NCBI RefSeq assembly: GCF_018332655.1
Contig: NZ_BOQL01000010.1
Coordinates: 1 to 41,006, forward strand
Source: Actinoplanes auranticolor
GTDB taxonomy: Bacteria > Actinomycetota > Actinomycetes > Mycobacteriales > Micromonosporaceae
DNA: 41,006 nucleotides
Direction of reading: 5' to 3'
Below the pieces are notes generated by a model. The model searched no databases, was not told the origin of the DNA, and saw only the letters and a program-made list of their open reading frames with translations. Position numbers and translations under genes: made by a program. Of the stretch, positions 34,433-41,006 are shown piece by piece. The first letter of the stretch is position 1. The number at the start of each line of letters is the position of its first letter.

Positions 34433-35215
34433 ATGACCATCAGCACCTACACCGTCGCCCGCCCCGGGCGGGCCGAGCCGGCCGCCGTCACCGTCGCCGA
34501 GGCCGGCGCCGGCCGCCCGTTCCTGCTGCTGCACGGCGGCGCCGGTCCGTTCTCGTTCCTCGCCTTCGGCGAGCTGCTGGCCCGGGAGCGGCCGGCCCGG
34601 GTGCTGACGCCGACGCACCCCGGCTGGAACGGCACTCCGCGCCCCGGCGACCTCACCGGCATCCGCGGGCTGGCCGAGCTCTACGTCGCCCTGATCGACC
34701 AGCTCGGCCTCACCGGGGTCACCGTCGTCGGCAACTCGATCGGTGGCTGGATCGCCGCCGAGCTGGCCCTGCTGGCGAGCCCGCGGGTGAGCGGCGTGGT
34801 GATCCTCAACGGTGTCGGCATCAGCGTGCCCGGCCATCCGGTCGCCGACTTCTTCGCACTGACCCCGGCCGAGCTGGCCGACCTGTCCTATGCCGACCCG
34901 GCCCGCTTCCGGATCGACCCGGAGGCGATGCCGGACTCCCAGAGAGCCGTCATGGCCGCCAACCGGCAGGCCATCGCGCTGTTCGCCGGCACCACGATGG
35001 CCGACCCGGGGCTGGCGGACCGGCTGGCCGCCGTCACCGTGCCCACCTGTGTCCTGTGGGGCCAGAGCGACCGGATCGTCGATCCGGAGTACGGCAAGGC
35101 CTACGCGGCGGCCATCCCGGGAGCGGTGCACCGGCCGCTGGCCGGCACCGGTCACCTGCCCCAGCTGGAGACCCCTCAGCAGACCCTCGAGGCGATCTGG
35201 GACTTCGCCCGCTGA
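34433..35215 (+). CDS. Alpha/beta hydrolase
   Basis: A 260-residue alpha/beta-fold hydrolase: oxyanion strand PFLLLHGGAGP (about 30-40), nucleophile elbow VVGNSIGGW (Ser near 103), acid Asp in VLWGQSDRIVDPEYG, and catalytic His in GTGHLPQLETP. Sequence and length fit the small esterase/haloperoxidase-like group. ATG 34433 is 7 bases after the TAGCGT -10 element, so translation is probably leaderless; GTG 34424 is an alternative that would start inside the promoter. Control by the divergent MarR protein is likely. Substrate unknown; such MarR-hydrolase pairs often deal with small lipophilic or aromatic compounds. Confidence 0.88.
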   Translation: MTISTYTVARPGRAEPAAVTVAEAGAGRPFLLLHGGAGPFSFLAFGELLARERPARVLTPTHPGWNGTPRPGDLTGIRGLAELYVALIDQLGLTGVTVVGNSIGGWIAAELALLASPRVSGVVILNGVGISVPGHPVADFFALTPAELADLSYADPARFRIDPEAMPDSQRAVMAANRQAIALFAGTTMADPGLADRLAAVTVPTCVLWGQSDRIVDPEYGKAYAAAIPGAVHRPLAGTGHLPQLETPQQTLEAIWDFAR

Positions 35216-35257
35216 GCGGGCCGGGCGGGAGCGCTCGCCGGGCGCTAGCCTCAGCGT

Positions 35258-35680
35258 ATGGCTTCGTTCAACGACACCATCATCGACACTTTCCGCGCCA
35301 ACGACGGTGTGGTCGGCATGCACTGGGAGGGCAAGACCCTGGTGCTGCTGCACCACGTCGGGCGGCGGTCGGGCAAGGAGTACGTCACCCCCCTGGTCGC
35401 GGCGCCCGATGCCGACGCGTACGTGGTCTGCGCCAGCCTCGGCGGCGCGCCGGAGGACCCGCAGTGGGTCGCCAACCTGGAGGCCGCCACCGGTCCGGCC
35501 ACCATCGAGCTGGGCGCGTCCACCCTCCAGGTCGACTACCAGGTGGTCCGGCCCGGTGATCCCCGGTGGGAGAGCCTCTACGGGATCTGGTGCGACTACT
35601 GGCCGGACGCCCGGGAGTACGAGAAGAAGACCGACCGCAAGTTCCCCGTGGTCCGGCTGCAGGTCCCGCCCTCGGCCTGA
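35258..35680 (+). CDS. Deazaflavin (F420)-dependent nitroreductase-family protein
   Basis: A 140-residue Ddn/DUF385 protein: NDTIIDTFRANDGVVGMHWEGKT, LLHHVGRRSGKEYVTPLVAA (the G-R-x-S-G-x-x-x-x-x-P cofactor-binding block), VCASLGGAPEDPQWVANLEA and FPVVRLQV. Members bind F420 and reduce quinones or nitro compounds. TAGCCT (35246-35251) lies 6 bases before ATG 35258 and there is no ribosome site, so it is probably leaderless with its own promoter. It is 42 bases downstream of the hydrolase, on the same strand, and convergent with the methyltransferase gene. Confidence 0.87.
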   Translation: MASFNDTIIDTFRANDGVVGMHWEGKTLVLLHHVGRRSGKEYVTPLVAAPDADAYVVCASLGGAPEDPQWVANLEAATGPATIELGASTLQVDYQVVRPGDPRWESLYGIWCDYWPDAREYEKKTDRKFPVVRLQVPPSA

Positions 35681-35697
35681 GCTGCGCCGCCCGGCGG

Positions 35698-36504
35698 TCA
35701 GGGCTTGCGCGCCACTCCGCAGTAGACGTTGAGCTTCGCGGGGTCGGTGCCGGGCTCGGGCCGCCACAGCGGGGTCGGCACGACACCCGGCGCCACGAGG
35801 TCGAGCCCGGTGAAGAACTGCTCGATCTGCTCCGGAGTGCGCATGTGGTAGTCGGCGCCGCCGCTTCTCGCCGTCCGTACCGCTTCGACGGTCTCGGGCG
35901 TGATCACGCTGTCGTTGATCACCAGGTAGCTGCCGGACGGGACCGCGCCGACGAACCGCCGGACGATCTCCGCCGGGCCGGGCTCGTCGTCGTCCGCGAC
36001 GTTGCCCAGGATGCCGAGCATCATCAGGGCGACCGGCTGGGTGAAGTCCAGCGTCTCGGCCGCGGTCCGCAGGACCTTGTCCGGGTCGCGGACGTCGGCG
36101 TCGATGTACTCGGTGGTGCCCTCGCGGCTGCCGGTCAGCAGCGCGCGGGCGTGGACCAGCACCAGCGGGTCGTTGTCCAGGTAGACGATCTTGGACTCGG
36201 GCGCGATGCGCTGGGCCACCTCGTGGGTGTTGTCCACGGTGGGCAGGCCGGTGCCGATGTCCAGGAACTGGCGGATGCCGGCCTCGGCGGCCAGGAACCG
36301 CACCGCCCGGCCGAGGAACGCCCGGGACGCGCGGGCGACGTGCACGATGTCCGGATAGACCTGCTTGACCTGCTCGCCGACCGCGCGGTCGGCGGCGAAG
36401 TTGTCCTTGCCGCCCAGCCAGTAGTTCCAGATCCGCGCGCTGTGCGGGACCTCGCTGTTGAGCCGCGAGGCCAGGTCCGTCTCGGCTGACGAGCCACTGA
36501 TCAT
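35698..36504 (-). CDS. SAM-dependent methyltransferase (DUF574/PF04672)
   Basis: A 268-residue protein of the actinobacterial DUF574 family: ARIWNYWLGGKDNFAADRAV (the defining N-terminal block), SAM motif FLDIGTGLPTVDNTHEVAQ, KIVYLDNDPLVLVHARALL, then YIDADVRDPDKVL and ALMMLGILGNV. Such genes are greatly expanded in Streptomyces and relatives, and their substrates are unknown. GGAAGGA precedes ATG 36504; the frame continues upstream without family resemblance. It is divergent from the ECF sigma gene across 269 bases carrying twin 13-base repeats. Confidence 0.88.
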   Translation of the reverse strand: MISGSSAETDLASRLNSEVPHSARIWNYWLGGKDNFAADRAVGEQVKQVYPDIVHVARASRAFLGRAVRFLAAEAGIRQFLDIGTGLPTVDNTHEVAQRIAPESKIVYLDNDPLVLVHARALLTGSREGTTEYIDADVRDPDKVLRTAAETLDFTQPVALMMLGILGNVADDDEPGPAEIVRRFVGAVPSGSYLVINDSVITPETVEAVRTARSGGADYHMRTPEQIEQFFTGLDLVAPGVVPTPLWRPEPGTDPAKLNVYCGVARKP

Positions 36505-36664
36505 CGCGGTGTCCTTCCGGGCGGGGCTCCGCCGACTGTCAGTCCAGGCTTGGGTAGCGACGCTGCCGTCGTCGGCGGTGACGTGGCAGTGAGCATAGTG
36601 AATCGCCACGTGCCCGCCGCCACGGTCCCTTATGCAGTCGGATCTCCGACACGCCCGCCGGTAT

Positions 36665-36699
36665 CAACCCCAGGGTGCCCGCCGGCCAACCCCAGGGTG
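36665..36699. promoter_or_regulatory. Tandem 13-base direct repeats in divergent promoter
   Basis: CAACCCCAGGGTG occurs exactly at 36665-36677 and 36687-36699, 22 bases apart (two helical turns). Each copy contains the inverted half-sites ACCC and GGGT around CA. They lie 160-195 bases upstream of the methyltransferase and 75-110 bases upstream of the ECF sigma start. This geometry suggests two cooperating dimers of one regulator. No other sites were recognised in this 269-base gap. Confidence 0.6.
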
Positions 36700-36773
36700 T
36701 CGCCCGGATCTCAGCCGGGCCGCCGATCCCTAGCGTCATCCAGGTTCCGTTCGGTACCAGGGGAGGCGCGATC

Positions 36774-37352
36774 ATGACGATCGACCAGTACGACGGCACC
36801 CGGGAGATCATCTCCGCCGCACAGTCCGGCGCGGCCGGTGCGGCCGACAGATTCGTCCACGAGTTCGAACGGCTGGTCTGGTGGACGGTGCGCTCGTTCC
36901 GGCTGCCCGAGTCCGATGCCGAGGACGTCGTGCAGAACACCTGGCTGCGCGCGTTCGAGCACCTCGACGAGGTGCGCGACCCGGAGCGGGTCAGCTCCTG
37001 GCTGGTGACCATCGCCCGCCGGGAGTGCCTCAAGCTCATGCGCAGCGGCAAGCGTGAGGTCCCGGGCCTGGAGCAGCAGGCCGAGCAGCGCGACGAGCGT
37101 TCCCCGCACCCGGAGAAGGCCGCCGTCGACGCCCGGATGAACGACCTGCTGTGGCAGCACGTCAACTCGCTGCCGGCCCCCTCGCGTGACCTGGTCGTGG
37201 CGCTGAGCAGCAACGACGCTCCCGCGTACGCCGATTTCGCCCGGTGGCGGGGCATCCCGATCGGCAGCATCGGGCCGACCCGGATGCGTTCGCTGCGCAA
37301 GCTGCGCACCTCGCTGGAGCGCGCCGGACTCGGGGCGCACGCATGGCACTAG
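36774..37352 (+). CDS. ECF-type RNA polymerase sigma factor (divergent region 4)
   Basis: A 192-residue sigma-70 family protein. Region 2 is clear (FVHEFERLVWWTVRSFRLPE, SDAEDVVQNTWLRAFEHLDE, RVSSWLVTIARRECLKLMR). Region 4 is divergent: QHVNSLPAPSRDLVVALSSN, then DAPAYADFARWRGIPIGSIG and TRMRSLRKLRTSLERAGLG. GIPIGSIGPTRMRSLRKLR is the recognition helix. GGGGAGG precedes ATG 36774. No anti-sigma gene follows; instead the gene ends convergently with the LuxR-type regulator, the two TAG stops sharing CTAG (37349-37352). Target promoters unknown. Confidence 0.87.
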   Translation: MTIDQYDGTREIISAAQSGAAGAADRFVHEFERLVWWTVRSFRLPESDAEDVVQNTWLRAFEHLDEVRDPERVSSWLVTIARRECLKLMRSGKREVPGLEQQAEQRDERSPHPEKAAVDARMNDLLWQHVNSLPAPSRDLVVALSSNDAPAYADFARWRGIPIGSIGPTRMRSLRKLRTSLERAGLGAHAWH

Positions 37353-40075
37353 GCCTGGGCTTCCCCCGCGATGCCGGCGAGCTCGGCGCGGGAGCGGATG
37401 TGGGTCTTGCGGTAGATGTTGCTCAAGTGGTACTCGATGGTCTTCTGCGACAGGAACAGGGTGGCCGCCGCCTCGTGGTTGGTGGCCCCCCGGGCCACCA
37501 CGAGCGCCACCTGCAGCTCCTGCGGGGTGAGCCGGGGCAGCGCATCGGGGGACCGGCCGACCGTGGAGCCGGTGGCGCGCAGCTCGGTGCGGACCCGTTC
37601 CGCCCAGGGCTGCGCGCCGAGCCGGGTGAAGGTCTCCAGCGCGTCGTGCAGGTGCCGGCGGGCGTCGGCGCGGCGGCGGGCCCGGCGCAGCCGCTCGCCG
37701 TAGCAGAGCTGGGTGCGGGCCCGCTCGAACGGCATCCGGGCGCACCCCGGGGCCTGCAGCGCGATCCCGAACGCCTCGTCCATCTCCTCCGGGGCCGTCA
37801 GCAGCGCCCGGCACCGGGCCGCGGCGGCCTCGGCCCACTGCCCGCCCGGGTGCGACTCCTGCTCGGCGAGCAGCTCACCAGCGGCGTCGGTGCGGCCGTC
37901 CCGGATGTACGCCTCCACGAGGTCGAACACCCACGGCACCACGGCCGGCTCGTGGATGTGCGCTACCACGGGCAGCTCCCGGACGGCCTCGAGCCGGGTG
38001 ATCGCCTCCCCGGCGTCGCCGTGACTCAGCGCCAGCAGGCCCAGCTCATGACCGGTGTAGAGGGCCATGCACCCGACGCCGAGGCGATCGGCCACCTCCA
38101 TCGTGCGGCTGACCCGGCGCCGGCAATCGTCGTCGCGGCCCTGGACCGCGTCGAGGCGGCCGGCGAAGAACAGCCCGTACAGGTCGGCCTGGCGGGTCTC
38201 GCTGGCCAGCCGCAGGCTCTCCGCCGCGCTGACCCGCGCGTCGTGCCAGCGCCCGACCCGGAAGTGCAGCTCGGACTCGATGCCCAGGGCCTGGGGCAGC
38301 ACGCCCAGGGCGCCCGCGGACCGGGCGGCGGCGACCACCCGCCCGAGCAGCTCGCCGGCCTGCTCGTAGCCCTCCAGCCAGATCCAGGTCAGCGAGGCAT
38401 GACACAGGTCCTGGGCGCGGACCAGGGGATCGGCCGCCAGCAGCTCCGCGTGGCAGTCGCGCAGCAGGGCGATCGCCTGCTCGCGCTGCCCGGCCAGGGT
38501 CAGCCCGCCGGCCAGCGCCACCGCGGCGACCAGCTGGGTGACCCCGCCGACCCGGCCGGCCAGCTCGTAGCCGCGGCGGACCGCCGCCTGCAACTGCTCG
38601 AGGTCACCGACCATGAAGTACGGGATGCAGGCGTCGGAGTACATCAGCGCGGCCCGGGCCGGATCGATCTCCTGCACCGCCTCGGCGCTGCGGACCAGGA
38701 TCGGCAGCACACCGTCGGGACGCTCGCGCCACATCCGCACGTACGCGTCCATGTGCTGGATCAGGGCCCGGCGGCTGGGGTCGGTGGTCAGCGGGAGCGC
38801 GTCGTCGAGCAGCGTCAGCACCTGCTCGTTGCGCCCGGCGAGCTGCCAGCAACGCGCCGCCCGCAGCAGGCGCCGGGAGCGGTCCGGGCCGCGGCTGAGC
38901 CGGGCGGCCTGACCGAACGCCCGCGCCGCGGCCACGTACCCGGCGCGCCGGCTGGCCCGCAGCGCGGCCTGCTCCAGCTCCGCGGCGATCTGCTCGTCCG
39001 GGGCCAGGGTGGCCGCGGCCAGGTGCCAGGCCCGGGCGTCGGCCGCGGCGTCACCGGCAGCGCCGGCCAGGGCGGTGGCGAGCGCGGTGTGGGCGGCGAC
39101 CCGGTCGTCGGTGGAGGCGCCGTGGTAGGCCACCGAGCGCAGCAGCGGATGCCGGAACTCGATGCGCTGCTCGTCCACGGTGATCAGGCCCTGCTTCTCC
39201 GCCGGCGCGAAGTGACGCAGCTGCAGGCCGCCGGCCCGGGCGGCGGCCAGCAGCGTGGCGGTGTCGCCGCCGACCGCCGCGGCGGCCAGCACCAGCGCCC
39301 GGCGGGTGTCGCCGTCGAGCTCTTCCAGCCGGCCCCGCAGCGCCCGCTCGATGCGCGAGCCCGGCGCCACGAACGGCGCGGTGACGCCCTCGTCGACGAT
39401 CTCCGGCCGTTCCCGGCACAGCTCGATGACCCCGAGCGGGTTGCCGGCCGTCGCGGCGTGCAGCCGCGCCCCGGTGCCCGCCGGCGCCACCGTGAGCGTC
39501 GCTCGGCACAGCTCGTCGACCTCCTCGACCGACAGACCCTCCAGCGCCACCTGCGGGTAGCGCAGGCCGGTGGCGTCGGCCGGGTCGCGGGTGGCCAGCA
39601 GCAGGGCGATGCCGTCGGCGTGCAGCCGACGCCCGGCGAACAGCACGGCCTCCCGCGAGGACGCGTCCAGCCACTGCAGGTCGTCCACCACGATCAGCAC
39701 GGGGGAGACCTCGGCCGCCGCGGCCAGGATCCCGACGGTGGCCGCACACACGGTGAAGCGGTCCCCGGCGACCGGCGGGCCCAGGGCCAGGGCGCTGCGC
39801 AGCGCGGCGGCCTGCGGGGCGGGCAGCTCGTCGAGCACCCCGAGCGCCGGGCGCAGCAGGTCGGCCAGGCCGGCGAACGGGATCTCCGACTCGTCCTCGT
39901 AGCCGCGGGCGGACAGCACCTGCATGCCCTCGGCCTGCCCGACGGCGTACTGGATGAGGGTCGTCTTGCCGATACCCGGCTCGCCGGTGAGTACCAGGGC
40001 GTCACTGCGGCCCGCCCGCGCGCCTGTCAGAAGACCGTCGATCAATGCACGTTCGGCGGTCCGTCCGAGCATCAT
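37349..40075 (-). CDS. Large ATP-binding LuxR-family (LAL) regulator
   Basis: A 908-residue STAND/LAL regulator: an N-terminal ATPase module with Walker A TGEPGIGKTTL (about 30-40) and Walker B VLIVVDDLQWLD, a long helical TPR-like middle (about 350-830), and a C-terminal LuxR HTH (LTPQELQVALVVARGATNHEAAATLFLSQKTIEYHLSNIYRK). Such regulators of the MalT/PikD type switch on pathways, often for secondary metabolism or sugar use, when a ligand and ATP are bound. ATG 40075 is chosen; the frame extends to a TTG at 40099. It is divergent from the coupled unknown gene pair across 93 bases, the most probable targets. Confidence 0.9.
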   Translation of the reverse strand: MMLGRTAERALIDGLLTGARAGRSDALVLTGEPGIGKTTLIQYAVGQAEGMQVLSARGYEDESEIPFAGLADLLRPALGVLDELPAPQAAALRSALALGPPVAGDRFTVCAATVGILAAAAEVSPVLIVVDDLQWLDASSREAVLFAGRRLHADGIALLLATRDPADATGLRYPQVALEGLSVEEVDELCRATLTVAPAGTGARLHAATAGNPLGVIELCRERPEIVDEGVTAPFVAPGSRIERALRGRLEELDGDTRRALVLAAAAVGGDTATLLAAARAGGLQLRHFAPAEKQGLITVDEQRIEFRHPLLRSVAYHGASTDDRVAAHTALATALAGAAGDAAADARAWHLAAATLAPDEQIAAELEQAALRASRRAGYVAAARAFGQAARLSRGPDRSRRLLRAARCWQLAGRNEQVLTLLDDALPLTTDPSRRALIQHMDAYVRMWRERPDGVLPILVRSAEAVQEIDPARAALMYSDACIPYFMVGDLEQLQAAVRRGYELAGRVGGVTQLVAAVALAGGLTLAGQREQAIALLRDCHAELLAADPLVRAQDLCHASLTWIWLEGYEQAGELLGRVVAAARSAGALGVLPQALGIESELHFRVGRWHDARVSAAESLRLASETRQADLYGLFFAGRLDAVQGRDDDCRRRVSRTMEVADRLGVGCMALYTGHELGLLALSHGDAGEAITRLEAVRELPVVAHIHEPAVVPWVFDLVEAYIRDGRTDAAGELLAEQESHPGGQWAEAAAARCRALLTAPEEMDEAFGIALQAPGCARMPFERARTQLCYGERLRRARRRADARRHLHDALETFTRLGAQPWAERVRTELRATGSTVGRSPDALPRLTPQELQVALVVARGATNHEAAATLFLSQKTIEYHLSNIYRKTHIRSRAELAGIAGEAQA

Positions 40076-40168
40076 CGGCCGAGTGTATTCCCGTCGCAAC
40101 CGGGCGAGGGTACCCGTACCGTGTCAGCGGGAGCCGACGCGGTTGATCTTTCGTGAAGGATCATCACC

Positions 40169-40774
40169 ATGATCGAGACAACGGATCCACCGGGCGAGGA
40201 GTCGCGGGACGGCTCCTATCTGTCCTCGTTGGCCGGTCGCGGCACCCCGCTGACCGTGCTCACCCCGATGCCCCGGCGCTGGGTGCCGCTGCTGAAGGGC
40301 TTCCTGTTCCTGCGGCACCTGCTGGGGGCGCCCGAGGACCTCAAACGGATGTCGTTCATCCACTTCGCGCACTGGTCGGTGATCCCCCGGTTCCCCGGCC
40401 AGCGCCGCCGCTCCCGGTACGCCTACCTGCTGTTCCGCAGCGACTTCAACGGCGCCTGGGGCAAGTACATCGATGCCTTCTCGCTGGAGATCCCGAAGCG
40501 GATGGCACTGATCTGGGGCTGGTCGTTCGGCTTCCCCGGGGCGCTGCCCCCGGAGCCGTTCCGGCGCTACATCCGGGCCAACGATCTCGAGGTCGACCAC
40601 TACTACTCCGCCTACCCCGATGCCGGCGTGACGGAGATCGCATCCGCGCTGCGCGTGCGGGAGGCCTACGACCGCCATCTCGGCGGCGCCGACCCGGCCG
40701 AGTTCGCCGACGCCTGGCAGCGGTTCGTCGCCGAGGTCCAGAGTGACCTCTACAGCTGGGAGGCGCAGTCATGA
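40169..40774 (+). CDS. Unknown protein, first gene of coupled pair
   Basis: A 201-residue soluble protein without a signal peptide. It has a recognisable repeating block: MSFIHFAHWSVIPRFPG, then YAYLLFRSDFNGAWGKYIDA, FSLEIPKRMALIWGWSFGFP and VDHYYSAYPDAGVTEIASAL. The alternating strands and helices look like a ferredoxin-like (dimeric alpha/beta barrel) fold, but I do not recognise the family. GAAGGATCATC precedes ATG 40169. Its stop overlaps the next start as ATGA (40771-40774). It is divergent from the LAL regulator, which may control it. Confidence 0.7.
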   Translation: MIETTDPPGEESRDGSYLSSLAGRGTPLTVLTPMPRRWVPLLKGFLFLRHLLGAPEDLKRMSFIHFAHWSVIPRFPGQRRRSRYAYLLFRSDFNGAWGKYIDAFSLEIPKRMALIWGWSFGFPGALPPEPFRRYIRANDLEVDHYYSAYPDAGVTEIASALRVREAYDRHLGGADPAEFADAWQRFVAEVQSDLYSWEAQS

Positions 40775-41006
40775 GCCGGAGCAGGACGCTCACCCGGTCG
40801 GTGACCGTATTCGCGCGCATCGCCGACGGTAAGGCGGCCGAGGTGCGTGAGCGGATCCGGTCCTTCGAGCACAGCCCGTTCGCCACGGTGGCCGGTGTCC
40901 ACTTCGCCCGCCTGGTCGTGCTCGAGCACGCCGTCCAGCAGCAGCGGCCGGCCGGGATGAGCCGCAAGGCCCGGCTGCTCGACCTGCTGGCCCACGGCGG
41001 GCGCCC
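40771..41006 (+). CDS. Unknown protein, N-terminal part (runs off right edge)
   Basis: The first 78 codons are visible. The start ATG overlaps the previous stop, so the two genes are co-translated. The protein begins MSRSRTLTRSVTVFARIADG and continues KAAEVRERIRSFEHSPFATV and VHFARLVVLEHAVQ, a beta-alpha-beta start like a ferredoxin-like fold, similar in feel to its partner. No catalytic motif is seen in this part. The two may form a hetero-oligomer; the function is unknown. Confidence 0.65.
   Translation, partial: MSRSRTLTRSVTVFARIADGKAAEVRERIRSFEHSPFATVAGVHFARLVVLEHAVQQQRPAGMSRKARLLDLLAHGGR

Overview
The window is very GC-rich DNA (roughly 70% or more G+C, with strong third-position GC) and is packed with Actinobacteria-type genes: a ram/amf lanthipeptide locus, ECF sigma factors, Tat-exported enzymes, an F420-type nitroreductase, an EspR-like regulator and DUF574 methyltransferase families. 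This points to a filamentous actinomycete. A Micromonosporaceae genus such as Actinoplanes is my best guess, but that is inference and not a demonstrated assignment. I saw no tRNA, rRNA, CRISPR array, insertion sequence or phage gene, and no gene-free stretch longer than about 200 bases.

Left part (1-9.6 kb): the 3' end of a Pro/Ala-rich protein is followed by a complete SapB-type morphogenetic lanthipeptide locus. On the minus strand it reads ramC (class III synthetase), ramS (43-residue precursor, overlooked by ordinary gene calling), ramA and ramB (heterodimeric ABC exporter). The regulator ramR lies on the plus strand, and its 3' end overlaps ramB tail to tail. A P450 and a GNAT acetyltransferase lie upstream of ramC on the same strand.

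Middle-left part (9.7-19.4 kb): this holds secreted carbohydrate-related enzymes (a Tat-exported FAD oxidoreductase with a golvesin-like C-terminal domain, and a GH43/AbfB enzyme with a palindromic operator), an MFS transporter, and an SDR gene overlapping an ECF sigma-factor pseudogene. A minus-strand cassette follows: ImmA/IrrE-type metallopeptidase, MAB_1171c-type membrane protein, then an EspR-like DNA-binding protein. A flavin monooxygenase is divergent from it.

Central part (19.5-33.9 kb): this looks like a stress and carbon-flux island. An ECF sigma factor is followed by a DevR/DosR-type response regulator, an SRPBCC protein, xylulose-5-P/fructose-6-P phosphoketolase and a small membrane protein. 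Copies of a GGGACCTTCGGCCC-like box precede four of these genes. Next come several small or conserved genes, a patatin, an atypical OmpR-type regulator, and an operon-like set in which a MerR regulator fused to a cysteine-less peroxiredoxin domain precedes moeA and an EEP-family phosphatase. The MerR gene diverges from an enolase gene, and the promoter between them has classical MerR architecture. An exported LD-carboxypeptidase follows.

Right part (33.9-41 kb): a MarR regulator is divergent from an alpha/beta hydrolase across an elaborate inverted-repeat operator. Then come a deazaflavin-type nitroreductase, a DUF574 methyltransferase divergent from an ECF sigma factor, a large LuxR-family (LAL) regulator sharing a CTAG double stop with that sigma factor, and a translationally coupled pair of genes of unknown function running off the right edge. 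Several genes in the 31-36 kb stretch seem to be leaderless, with a TANNNT element 6-7 nt before the start codon.
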